Of a stretch of 39,744 bases of DNA, positions 16,774 to 25,902 are shown in pieces. The notes below the pieces were generated by a model. The model worked only from the letters and a program-made list of their open reading frames with translations, did not search any database and was not told the DNA's origin. The stretch's first letter is position 1. Each line of letters begins with the position of its first letter. The DNA comes from Streptomyces sp. NWU339 (GTDB lineage Bacteria; Actinomycetota; Actinomycetes; Streptomycetales; Streptomycetaceae): positions 1 through 39,744 of the forward strand of contig NZ_QFRK01000052.1 of the NCBI RefSeq assembly GCF_003143855.1, read 5' to 3'. Both the position numbers and the translations under genes were made by a program.

Positions 16774-16926
16774 TCAGGGTCGGGTCGGGCGCTCCGGCTC
16801 CCCGCCGCCGGCGTCGAACACCTTGGTGAAGGTGGCCCCGCACCGGCAGTGGGAGTGCTCGATCAGTTCCCCGTCTTCCGACACGCTCAGCCCCTGGCTG
16901 AGCCGCACGTGCACATGATCGCCCAT
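16774..16926 (-). CDS. Small hypothetical protein with a CRC motif
   Basis: A 50-residue frame from ATG 16926: MGDHVHVRLSQGLSVSEDGE, then LIEHSHCRCGATFTKVFDAG and a Pro/Arg tail. An AAGGAAAG ribosome site lies about 13 nt upstream. HSHCRC could bind a metal but there is only one Cys pair. A longer start at 16992 is possible. It lies downstream of the STAS/zinc-ribbon operon in the same direction, separated by a strong hairpin. Confidence 0.45.
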   Translation of the reverse strand: MGDHVHVRLSQGLSVSEDGELIEHSHCRCGATFTKVFDAGGGEPERPTRP

Positions 16927-17053
16927 GAGGAGCTGCTTTCCTTGACGTCCTTGAATCCCGCCATGGTGAAGGCCGGCTGCTCTGGCCGGCAATGCCGCAG
17001 ATCACAACGTGACAGTCGATCTTGATGCCTGGTTGCCGCCGTCCCCCCTTACC

Positions 17054-17092
17054 CCATGGCGCGGGACGGCGAGCCGCCGTCCCGCGCCATGG
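17054..17092 (-). terminator. Strong hairpin after the STAS / zinc-ribbon operon
   Basis: CCATGGCGCGGGACGGC (17054-17070) pairs perfectly over 17 bp with 17076-17092 around a 5-base loop. It lies 65 bp beyond the zinc-ribbon stop. No T-tract follows, which is common for Streptomyces terminators. Confidence 0.7.
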
Positions 17093-17156
17093 CTGTCGTC
17101 CGGAGTGTTCCGGCGGGTGCGCGCTGCCTGAAGCCGGGGTGCGCGAGAAGAGTGGA

Positions 17157-17546
17157 TCACCCGGACGGTTCGGTGGATGGCTGAGAGGATCGCGTGTCGG
17201 ATTGAGGCTGCTGGTGACCGGCAGCGTGCAGCATCGGCGCGGCGTGACGCTCGGGGCGGTGGGGGCCCTCGGCCGGGACCTGACGACGGGGTGCGTCGAC
17301 GTCCCCGGACAGCGGCACGGGGCGGCGTGCCACCAGGCGGCCGACCCAGCGTCGGCCGCAGTGTTCGCATGGCGGTGCACCCTTGGGGGTGTAGGGGGAG
17401 GGAACCGCCGTGTTGTCGCGGTAGAAGTACTCCCACTCGGCGTCGAGGGCGTCCCGGTAGCGCTGGACGTCGTAGTCCACGCTCCAGCGGTGCCAGCACG
17501 ATCCGCAGGTGAACTCGACACGTTCGACCGCAAGTTCGGTGATCAC
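17157..17546 (-). CDS. Zinc-ribbon hypothetical protein
   Basis: A 129-residue protein from GTG 17546. Two Cys pairs, FTCGSCWHRW (near residues 12-15) and CEHCGRRW (near 57-60), form a probable zinc ribbon, linked by DYDVQRYRDALDAEWEYFYRDN. The C-terminal 60 residues are Pro/Arg/His-rich and likely disordered. The start overlaps the STAS gene stop by 4 nt (GTGA), so the two are coupled. A short repeat (17374-17400) lies in frame between the two halves of the ribbon and encodes SPYTPKGAP. Function unknown; linkage to the STAS protein suggests a stress role. Confidence 0.65.
   Translation of the reverse strand: MITELAVERVEFTCGSCWHRWSVDYDVQRYRDALDAEWEYFYRDNTAVPSPYTPKGAPPCEHCGRRWVGRLVARRPVPLSGDVDAPRRQVPAEGPHRPERHAAPMLHAAGHQQPQSDTRSSQPSTEPSG
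17374..17400 (-). repeat. Divergent in-frame copy of the short repeat
   Basis: On the minus strand it runs CTCCCCCTACACCC then CCAAGGGTGCACC. This resembles the minus strand of 2650-2681 (CTCCCCCAGACTCC, CCAAGGGTGCCCC). Both encode a TP-x-KGAP peptide. It may be native coding sequence. Confidence 0.35.
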
Positions 17547-17923
17547 TGCACTGCACCTTCTGCCCGGTCGGCGGACGTGGCTCGTGGCGCGGCGAGGGCC
17601 GCGTCGAGGGACGGATAAACGGGCAGGATTTGGGGGAGTCCGCTGCTGGTGAGGATCCGCTTCACCCGTCCTTCGGGGCACACCAGGCGCAGCTCCGCGC
17701 GGCCCTCGCCCAGCAGCGGGCGCAGGGATGTCAGGGAGCTGATGCCGTCGGCGTCGGCATCGGTCGCTTCGGTCAGGTCCACGATCAGGTGGAACAGGTG
17801 GCGGTGCTCCGCCGCGGCGGCCACGAAGTCACACAGCCCTCGGGCCGTAGCCGTGTCCAGAGCCCCTTTGATCTCCGTTACGGCCCAACCGCTCTCCCAG
17901 TGCGATGCGAGGAACTCTGCCAT
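17543..17923 (-). CDS. STAS-domain (anti-anti-sigma-like) protein
   Basis: A 126-residue protein from ATG 17923, with GTGAGG just upstream. It has the STAS order: AVTEIKGALDTATARGLCDF, then FHLIVDLTEATDADADGISSL, then ELRLVCPEGRVKRILTSSGL and LPVYPSLDAALAA. In SpoIIAA-type proteins the loop reads D-S-S-G and a Ser is phosphorylated; here it is D-A-D-G, so there is no phosphorylatable Ser at that site. It could be a constitutively active antagonist or a different partner-switch component. It is coupled to the zinc-ribbon gene and divergent from the J/DnaK/GrpE operon across a HAIR-like repeat. Confidence 0.8.
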   Translation of the reverse strand: MAEFLASHWESGWAVTEIKGALDTATARGLCDFVAAAAEHRHLFHLIVDLTEATDADADGISSLTSLRPLLGEGRAELRLVCPEGRVKRILTSSGLPQILPVYPSLDAALAAPRATSADRAEGAVQ

Positions 17924-18082
17924 GGTCCTCACCCCCGGTTCCTGCTGCTGCGTGCGGGCCCTGGGGCGCCGCTCGCTCGACCGCCCACAGCGATCGTTCA
18001 GCTTCTTTTGCCTGCTGGACCGCCTGATGGCAGGTCCTTCGAGTCCGCGCTCCAGTAACCCGGACTTCCTCCGACAATCCCT

Positions 18083-18128
18083 CCTATACCCGCCCGGACT
18101 TGACAATGCAAGGCTCAAGTTTTATTTC
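18083..18128. promoter_or_regulatory. HAIR-like heat-shock operator with divergent promoters
   Basis: CTTGA (18099-18103) and TCAAG (18115-18119) are separated by 11 bases, the geometry of the HspR operator HAIR (CTTGAGT-N7-ACTCAAG), though the inner GT/AC positions are not kept. A rightward TTGACA (18100-18105) with TATTTC (18123-18128, 17-bp spacer) overlaps it. A leftward TTGCAT (complement of 18106-18111) with TATAGG (complement of 18083-18088, 17-bp spacer) also overlaps. One repressor could control both operons. Confidence 0.6.
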
Positions 18129-18188
18129 AGGACGTAGGCAAGTTGGGTTCCGAAGCCGCAGCCCGCAGCGGTCGGGGAGGTGACCGGG

Positions 18189-18557
18189 ATGCAGACGCGG
18201 GACCGGGGAGCGGACCTGTACGCGGTGCTGGGGGTGAAGCCCTCGGCCACGGCCGGGCTGATCACCTCCGCCTTCCGCGCCCGGGTGCGGGAGCTGCGCC
18301 CCGACACCCGGGTGGATGCCGCCACCGCGGAGCGGTTCGGCGAGGTGCGCGCGGCGGACGAGACGCTGCGCGACCCGGTGCGCCGCGCGGCCTACGACCA
18401 GACGTACGAGCGGACGGCGGAGCGGGCAGACGACCGCGGGCCCATCTTCGCGCGGCCGGTCAGTCCCGCGCGCCGGTACGTCGCGGTGCTCGGGGTCGCC
18501 CGCTCTGAGCCTCCGCTGCGCGCTGGCCCCGTCCGGTGGGAGCGGACGTCCCGATGA
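18189..18557 (+). CDS. Small J-domain protein with RPD in place of HPD
   Basis: A 122-residue protein from ATG 18189, chosen because GGAGG lies 8 nt upstream; GTG 18180 is in frame but overlaps the ribosome site. DLYAVLGVKPSATAGLITSAFRARVRELRPD is J-domain helix I-II and FGEVRAADETLRDPVRRAAYD is helix III-IV. The catalytic HPD tripeptide is RPD, which in classical DnaJ abolishes stimulation of DnaK. There is no Gly/Phe region, zinc domain or substrate-binding domain. It leads an operon with dnaK and grpE and may recruit this DnaK in a modified way. Confidence 0.75.
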   Translation: MQTRDRGADLYAVLGVKPSATAGLITSAFRARVRELRPDTRVDAATAERFGEVRAADETLRDPVRRAAYDQTYERTAERADDRGPIFARPVSPARRYVAVLGVARSEPPLRAGPVRWERTSR

Positions 18558-18608
18558 GTCCCCGAACAGAGACGTAACGCAGAGCATGGGTGAGGAGGGA
18601 GAGTTCAG

Positions 18609-20494
<1,886 letters not shown>

Positions 20495-20498
<4 letters not shown>

Positions 20499-21079
20499 CC
20501 CGCCCGAGCGACACACACCGCCCCGGCGAGCACCCACTGTCGATCATCCGCGACAACCGGCGGCGGGATCCGGGCACCAGCCTGGAGCCCCGCCGCCACG
20601 GCGACGTCGAGCCTGCCCGGCAGGCCGACGCCGTCGCGGGCGAGACCGACAGCCTGCGCGCCCAGCTGCGGGAACGCACCGCGGATCTGCAGCGCCTGAA
20701 ATCCGAGTACGACAACTACCGCAAGCGGGTGAGCCGGGACCGCCGCACGGTCGGCGAGATAGCCGTGGCCAACGTACTCACCGGCCTCCTCCCTGTCCTC
20801 GACGCCATCGACCAGGCCCGCAAGCAAGGAGAGATCACCGGCGGCTTCCAGCGCGTCACCGACGTGCTGGAAGCCGAACTCGCCGCCCTGGGGCTGCAGT
20901 CCCTCGGCACAGCGGGCGACCCCTTCGACCCCGCCTGGCACGAGGCCGTCTCCTGCACCCGCTCCGACCACGTCGAACAGCCCACCTGCGCCACGATCCT
21001 GCGCCCCGGCTACCGCGTCGGCGACCAGCTCCTGCGCCCCGCCCAGGCGGAAGTCGCCGAACCGCCGGCCACGCGGTAA
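20495..21079 (+). CDS. grpE: GrpE nucleotide-exchange factor
   Basis: A 194-residue GrpE. It has a disordered basic N-terminus, then the long helix LRAQLRERTADLQRLKSEYDNYRKRV, the segment VANVLTGLLPVLDAIDQAR, and the beta domain GDPFDPAWHEAVSCTRSDHVEQPTCATILRPGYRVGDQLLRPAQAEV, which matches the family (FDP-x-HEAV, GY-x-x-x-x-x-LRPA-V). It would release ADP from the DnaK encoded just upstream. The ATGA overlap (20495-20498) couples the two genes. A hairpin 40 bp after the stop ends the operon. Confidence 0.93.
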
Positions 21080-21120
21080 GAAACCTCATCTTCCCCAACG
21101 AAGGTTCCCTGCACAGCCGC

Positions 21121-21151
21121 CCGTGACCGTCCGTCTGCGAGACGGTCACGG
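21121..21151 (+). terminator. Hairpin terminator after grpE
   Basis: CCGTGACCGTC (21121-21131) pairs with GACGGTCACGG (21141-21151) around a 9-base loop: 11 perfect base pairs without a T-tract. It lies between the convergent grpE and gvpA genes. The remaining 220 bases to gvpA hold no recognised gene. Confidence 0.65.
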
Positions 21152-21375
21152 TCACGGGTGGGCGCCGCAGCGGCGGCGAGGGCCCGTGGGGTCGTGTCGG
21201 CCGGCGACTCCTCGACGGGAGACGAGCAGGCGAATCCGGTGCCCGCCGTCGCACGAGGTGCAACCGGCAACACTGCGAATCCAGCAGGCCCGAGGGTGCA
21301 GATGTCATACCGGCACGCCAGGTGTGCGGCGGCCTGACGGGCCTTCGGGTAGGAAGCTCGTGCCACGTGCGGGGC

Positions 21376-21783
21376 TCACCCATCTTCAGTGCCGCCGGCC
21401 CGGCGGGGCCGCTTGGCTGCCTCCTTCTCCCGTCCTTCATCGCGGGCCTGGTTGGACGCGTCAGAGATCGTCTGGGCGGCACCGGACAGCGCCCCCTTCG
21501 CCTTGCCGCTCGCATCGGCCTGGGTCAGCTCTCCAGCCAAGTCCGGCAGGCCCGGGCTCTTCTTCGGCCCGGCCTCCAGGGCCAGCCGGCTGCACGCCTC
21601 TGCGAAGCGCAGATACGTGTCGACACTCGCCACCACTACCCGGGCGTCGACCTTCAAGATCTCGATGCCGACGAGCGAGACCCGGGCGAACGCGTCGATC
21701 ACCAGCCCTCGGTCGAGAACCAGGTCCAAGACGTTGTAGAGACCACTGGCGTCACCAGCGCCACCTTGCTGTGTGACGGTCAT
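21376..21783 (-). CDS. gvpA: Gas vesicle structural protein GvpA
   Basis: A 135-residue protein from ATG 21783 with GGAGG upstream. LYNVLDLVLDRGLVIDAFAR and VSLVGIEILKVDARVVVASV, then DTYLRFAEACSRLALE, are the conserved helix-strand-strand-helix of the gas-vesicle shell protein. The charged C-terminal 60 residues are the actinobacterial extension. In Streptomyces gvp clusters, gvpO precedes gvpA. Here a broken gvpO lies at 23043-23340 and an IS630 element sits between, 26 bp before the gvpA start, cutting it from its native promoter. No gvpF/G/J/L/S/K genes follow. Confidence 0.9.
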   Translation of the reverse strand: MTVTQQGGAGDASGLYNVLDLVLDRGLVIDAFARVSLVGIEILKVDARVVVASVDTYLRFAEACSRLALEAGPKKSPGLPDLAGELTQADASGKAKGALSGAAQTISDASNQARDEGREKEAAKRPRRAGGTEDG

Positions 21784-21809
21784 ACCTTTCAGCCCTCCTT
21801 GCCCTGCTA

Positions 21810-22994
21810 GTGTCCCGGTCTTGAGGTCTCTGGTCGCCTCGTGAATCGTGTTCTGTTTCAGATCTTGGGATCCGCCGGACGGGGCGTGTCGCGGCGCGCT
21901 GTGCTGTGGGCATGGGCGATACCAGGCTGGAACCGGTGGTGTTATCCGAGGCTGAGCGGCTGACGTTGCAGAACTGGGCCAAGCGGCGTTCCACGGCTCA
22001 GGGGTTGGCGAACCGGGCGCGGATCGTGCTCGCCTGTGCCGCGGGCGGGAACAACACGGCCGTTGCCGCACGGTTGGGAATGGATCGCAAGACGGTGGCA
22101 CGGTGGCGTGTCAGGTTCTTACGCGACCGGCTGGAAGGGCTGTCCGACGAACCGCGTCCCGGGGTGCCGCGCACCATCACCGACGCCCAGGTGGAAGAGG
22201 TGGTGGTGCGCACGCTCGAAGAGGTCCCGGAGGGTGCCACCCACTGGTCGAAGCGGGAGCTGGCCCGGCGGGTGGGGATCTCGCCGACGAGCGTGCTGCG
22301 GATCTGGCGGGCCTTCGGACTGCAGCCCTGGCGCACGGAGACCTTCAAGATCTCTCCGGACCCGCTGCTGATCGACAAGATCCGTGACGTGGTCGGGCTG
22401 TATCTTGCCCCGCCGGCGAACGCGGCGGTCTTTGCCGTGGATGAGAAACCGCAGATCCAGGCCCTGGAGCGGACCGCTCCGGTGCTGCCGATGGTGCCCG
22501 GGATCCCTGAGCGCCGCAGTTTCGACTACGTGCGGCACGGCACCGTGGACCTGTTCGCCGCCTTGAACACCGCCACCGGCAAGGTGATCGGGAAGCTGTC
22601 CGCGCAGCACCGGGCGGTGGACTTCCGTGACTTCCTCGACGAGATCGACCGTCAGACCGAGTCCGGCCTGGCGGTCCACGTGATCTGCGACAACCTTTCC
22701 GCCCACAAGGCACCGGTGGTGCACCAATGGCTCCTTGCGCATCCCCGGTTCCAGCTGCACTTCACCCCGACCTATTCGTCCTGGACCAACCAGGTCGAGC
22801 GGTGGTTCGCCGGGCTGGAACGGCGCTGCCTCGAACGCGGCGTGTTCTGCTCACTCGACGAGCTGAAGACCGCGCTCGAAGAGTGGATCAAGACCTGGAA
22901 CGAGCAGGCCCAGCCCTTCAAGTGGACCAAGACTGCAGACCAGATCATTGACCGCATCTGCCGCTACTGCGACAGGATCTCTGGACCGGGACAC
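21810..22994 (+). mobile_element. Intact IS630-family insertion sequence in the gvpO-gvpA gap
   Basis: The left end starts GTGTCCCGGTCTTGAG at 21810. The right end, reverse-complemented from 22994, starts GTGTCCCGGTCCAGAG. TA flanks both ends (21808-21809 and 22995-22996), the target duplication of IS630/Tc1-type elements. Length 1185 bp with one full transposase frame. Confidence 0.9.
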
Positions 22995-22997
22995 TAG
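21906..22997 (+). CDS. IS630-family transposase
   Basis: A 363-residue intact transposase (GTG 21906; ATG 21912 is an alternative). An N-terminal helix-turn-helix pair (AVAARLGMDRKTVARWRVRFL and ELARRVGISPTSVLRIWRAF) precedes a DDE core: D179 in FAVDEKPQIQ, D262 in VICDNLSAHK and E298 in SSWTNQVERWFAGL, with 35 residues between the last two, as expected for IS630. The stop codon TAG (22995-22997) is made from the duplicated target TA plus the next host base, so the end of the protein depends on the insertion site. Confidence 0.95.
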   Translation: MGMGDTRLEPVVLSEAERLTLQNWAKRRSTAQGLANRARIVLACAAGGNNTAVAARLGMDRKTVARWRVRFLRDRLEGLSDEPRPGVPRTITDAQVEEVVVRTLEEVPEGATHWSKRELARRVGISPTSVLRIWRAFGLQPWRTETFKISPDPLLIDKIRDVVGLYLAPPANAAVFAVDEKPQIQALERTAPVLPMVPGIPERRSFDYVRHGTVDLFAALNTATGKVIGKLSAQHRAVDFRDFLDEIDRQTESGLAVHVICDNLSAHKAPVVHQWLLAHPRFQLHFTPTYSSWTNQVERWFAGLERRCLERGVFCSLDELKTALEEWIKTWNEQAQPFKWTKTADQIIDRICRYCDRISGPGH

Positions 22998-23042
22998 CTG
23001 GGGATGGGCGGCCGTCACTGACGGCGACCCTGGTATGCGGCG

Positions 23043-23340
23043 CTACGTGCGGCCGGCTCTTCCCCGCTCAGAGCGGCGAACGCGCCGGTCGTATACGTCG
23101 AGGGCCACCTCGTAGGCCGCGAGCAGGTTCATCGTGTCGGGGACGCGTGGCAGCTCTACGACCCTCTAGTTCCAGCTTCCAGCCGTCGTCGGTGCGTTCC
23201 AAGACCGTCACCGACTCGGCCTGCACGCCGGCCCGCTCCGCGAACTGTGCGCGCGTTTGGCGCAGCTCCTCACCAGGCCCCGGCAGGTCGTCTTCTGCCC
23301 GCCCTGGGAATCATCGGCGTTCGCCCGGATTCCTTGAGTT
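23043..23340 (-). pseudogene. gvpO: Gas vesicle protein GvpO, frameshifted remnant
   Basis: The minus strand reads GEELRQTRAQFAERAGVQAE, then SVTVLERTDDGWKLELE. After a one-base shift near 23165 it continues VELPRVPDTMNLLAAYEVAL, then DVYDRRVRR, and stops at TAG 23043-23045. This is the conserved GvpO domain (S-V-x-x-x-E-R-T-x-D-G-W, then VPDTM-LLA-YEV). The N-terminus is unclear and the start was not located. With a frameshift and with gvpA displaced by the IS630 element, gas-vesicle formation from this locus is unlikely. Confidence 0.75.
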
Positions 23341-23756
23341 TGCTCACCAGTAGCTGACGAACTCGCTCTTGCAGAACACCGTCGCGTCGAAGGGGCCTCG
23401 GGGAGTCCGCCCCCATCAGACGCCGAGATGCCGCAGGCTGACCATGAACGTCCCCGAGGCGGAGACGGCCAAGACCCTCGTCCTCTTGCAGTGCCGGCGC
23501 GTCGGCGGGCCCGCATGGTTCAGGGCATGCGGTGGCAGTCCGGGAAGTTGCCGGCCGGTCGTTCTCCCGCGGGTCCGTCGGTGACGGCCCTGATCAGCAG
23601 TTCACCGCCGACGAAGGCGCCGCGCCAGGAGTGGCCGAAGCCGCAGAAGAGTTCGTCGCGGTCGCCGCGGGAGCGGGGCGTGCCGTGGCCGGTCTTGAAG
23701 GCGCGGATCTGGGGACGAGGCGGTCGTAGGTGGCGGGGTCGTCGGTGGAGAGGGTG
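23341..23756. other. Gap of about 415 bp with an unassigned minus-strand fragment
   Basis: A minus-strand frame (23520-23768) reads IRAFKTGHGTPRSRGDRDEL, then FCGFGHSWRGAFVGGELLIR and AVTDGPAGERPAG. It looks protein-like and is preceded in another frame by TLSTDDPATYDRL, which abuts the IS6 element at 23757. It may be the broken 3' part of a gene cut by that insertion. No family is recognised. Confidence 0.35.
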
Positions 23757-24623
23757 GGGCGCTGTCACGTTGTTGGGCGCCTGGGTCTCTGACGGTGCGT
23801 CGGGGCGTGGCGGGGGTCGGGTTTTGGGTCGGTGCTCAGGCCGCGGCGAGCCGGCCGGCGGCGCCGGTGATCTGGTCCCAGATGGCGAAGCGGACGGTCA
23901 TCTCGGCGCGGTAGTGGGCGGCGGTCATCCGATGGCGGTAAGGGCGGAAGTGGGGTGAGATGCCGCTGAACGCGGCCAGGAACCGCTGGGCTGCGCCGAC
24001 ACTGCGGAAGCCCTTCATGGCCCGTTCGCGCTGCCGGGTGGGCTGGTGGCTGTTCTCGGCCCGGTTGTTCAGGCGTTTGTGGGAACGGTGCTCGACCGAG
24101 GGCATCAGCTGGCGGTGGGCGGTGCCGTAGGAGCGGAGCTTGTCGGTGACCATGACCCTGGGCACCCGCTGCTGCTTCTTCATGAGCTTGGCCAGGAACC
24201 GCCTGGCGGCCTTCGCGTCCCGCTTGGACTGCAGCAGGACGTCGAGGAGGTTGCCGTCCTGGTCGACGGCCCGCCACAGATACTGCCGCACACCGTTGAT
24301 CCTGACGAACACCTCGTCGAGATGCCACGTGTCCCCCGGCCCGGGGCCGTCGGCGGCGCAGTCCGTCGGCATAGGCCTGGCCGAACGTGGCGCACCAACG
24401 ACGCACGGTCTCGTGGGAGACGAGGATGCCGCGCTGAAGCATGAGTTCTTCGACCTCGCGGAAGCTGAGCGGGAAGCAGAAGTACAGCCACACGCAGTGG
24501 GAGATGACCTCCACCGGATACCGATGCCCTCTGTACGACGGCGGCGCGCTGCCCACGGACGGCTCCTCCTCGCATGACCAACCAGAAGATCCTCCCACCC
24601 GGTCAGCCAACGTGACAGCGCCC
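23757..24623 (-). mobile_element. IS6-family insertion sequence, copy 1 (inactive)
   Basis: Both ends carry GGGCGCTGTCACGTTG (23757-23772; reverse complement 24608-24623). Length 867 bp, transposase on the minus strand. The flanking 8-mers differ (AGAGGGTG and GATCAACT), so no simple target duplication remains. The 273 bp at its right end (24351-24623) match copy 2 (28214-28486) with about two differences, in inverted orientation. Confidence 0.85.
23836..24556 (-). pseudogene. IS6-family transposase, frameshifted (copy 1)
   Basis: From GTG 24556 the frame reads SYRGHRYPVEVISHCVWLYF, then SFREVEELMLQRGILVSHET (helix-turn-helix) and ADGLRRRRPR. One extra G near 24338-24346 then shifts it. The catalytic part continues in the next frame: GDTWHLDEVFVRIN (Asp), RVMVTDKLRSYG (Asp), NNRAENSHQPTRQRERAMKG (Glu), ending at 23836. 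All DDE residues are present, so only the frameshift disables it; recoding cannot be excluded. Confidence 0.85.
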
Positions 24624-24707
24624 GATCAACTGCTCGTCCGTCGCCGTACTCGACGGCGCCTGGACCGGCTGCTCAGCGAGCTCAGGCTCAACGACGGTGT
24701 CGGTCAT
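24624..24707 (-). pseudogene. 5' remnant of an IS256-type transposase
   Basis: ATG 24707, with GGAG upstream, starts MTDTVVEPELAEQPVQAPSS then TATDEQLI, and the frame runs directly into the IS6 terminal repeat at 24623. The phrase resembles the N-terminus of some Streptomyces IS256-type transposases. Only 28 codons remain. If correct, copy 1 of IS6 landed in an IS256-type element. Confidence 0.45.
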
Positions 24708-25006
24708 CTCTGGCGTCTCCTTGATCATCAGATCCGCCGTTGATCAGACACTCCCCACCACGACCACCGGTCCGCCCCGGTGGGCTGGCTGCAGCCGCGA
24801 CGGCGTTTGCGCGCTGAGACGAAGGGGTCACGAGCATGGCGCGCGACCCGCTGTTTCTCACCTGGTGCGACGCCGCTGTCGAAGACCTGGTGGACTACAC
24901 CACTGGGTTGCTTCTCGGCAGTCTCCGCCTCGGACACGGCCGGGCACTCGCGGCGGAACCACAGGCGCGTGCCCGGGCTGTGGTTTCGGGGCGGGGCGAA
25001 GGCGGC
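24708..25006. other. Gap of 300 bp without a recognised gene
   Basis: A plus-strand ATG at 24836 (MARDPLFLTWCDAAVEDLVD, then YTTGLLLGSLRLG) looks like a gene start but has no family match and runs into the antisense of the hydrolase. Probably a truncated 5' end. Confidence 0.35.
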
Positions 25007-25876
25007 TCAGCCGGGGAGGCTGGTCCGTTCTTCGATTCGCTGCAGTGCGTGCTTGAGGTACTGCGCGAACCGCGGGTAGTTCTCGCTCATCGGGAAGTGG
25101 CCGATGTCCTTCATCTCGATGAATTCCGCGCCGCGGATCTGCTTGGCGGTGCGCTCGCCGTCCTCGGGGGTGGTGAGGTAGTCGTACTCGCCGGTGAGCA
25201 TGATCACCGGGCAGGCGTCGCCGTCGATGTCGCCGAGGCGGTCACGCAGGTCGTGGTCGACCGAGTAGAAGTACAGGTCGCCCTTGAACGCCTCGGACCC
25301 CTGGCTGTAGTAGAACCATGTGGCCCAGCGGTCACGCTCCGGGGACTGTGGCGCCATGAGGTCCCACACACCGCTGGCACATACCTGGGCGGCGTTGGCG
25401 TGCGGGTGCTGCCACCAGTCGAGGTAGAAGCCGGGCGAGTAGTCGGCGCCCTCGACCGGGATGACGGCCTTGAAGCGGTCCGGGTGGCGCAGCGCCAGTT
25501 GCAGTGCGACGTTTCCGCCGAAGGAGGAGCCCATGAAGATCGGGTCTTCCAGTCCGAGAGCGTCGCAGAATGCGGTGATGAACGCCACGTAGTGGTCAGC
25601 GGTGAGCTTGTACTCTTCCTTCCACCAGTCCGTATTCCGTGGCGGGTCGGACTTTCCGTGACGGGCGAGGTCGTACGCGATGACGCGGTAATTGCTGGTG
25701 ATCTCCTCGTCTTCCAGGAGATTGCGCCACTGGTGGTTGTGGGCGCCGGCGGTGTGCTGGCAGACGAGCGGCTGGCCCTCGCCGTTCTCCAGGTAGAACA
25801 CCTTGTACTCGACGCCTTCGACGTCAATGGTGACGTAGTGGCCGGTGACCGGGGAGATACGGGAATTGTTGCTCAT
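25007..25876 (-). CDS. Alpha/beta-hydrolase
   Basis: A 289-residue hydrolase from ATG 25876 with AGGAA 7 nt upstream. The oxyanion region is HTAGAHNHQW (41-50). The nucleophile is S118 in the GSSFG elbow (116-120), the acid is probably D232 in TGEYDYL and the base is H260 in DIGHFPM. YRVIAYDLARHGKSDPP (63-79) is typical of the meta-cleavage hydrolase / haloperoxidase-like group. Substrate unknown. It lies 26 bp after the SCP2-like gene, presumably one operon, with a LysR-type remnant divergent upstream. The whole unit lies between two inverted IS6 copies, so it may have moved with them. Confidence 0.88.
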   Translation of the reverse strand: MSNNSRISPVTGHYVTIDVEGVEYKVFYLENGEGQPLVCQHTAGAHNHQWRNLLEDEEITSNYRVIAYDLARHGKSDPPRNTDWWKEEYKLTADHYVAFITAFCDALGLEDPIFMGSSFGGNVALQLALRHPDRFKAVIPVEGADYSPGFYLDWWQHPHANAAQVCASGVWDLMAPQSPERDRWATWFYYSQGSEAFKGDLYFYSVDHDLRDRLGDIDGDACPVIMLTGEYDYLTTPEDGERTAKQIRGAEFIEMKDIGHFPMSENYPRFAQYLKHALQRIEERTSLPG

Positions 25877-25902
25877 CGGGTTCCTATCGGCGGGGTGATC
25901 GG

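Noticed and set aside
23749..24631. 8-bp target duplication of IS6 copy 1
   Set aside because: The flanking 8-mers AGAGGGTG and GATCAACT do not match, so no duplication can be claimed.
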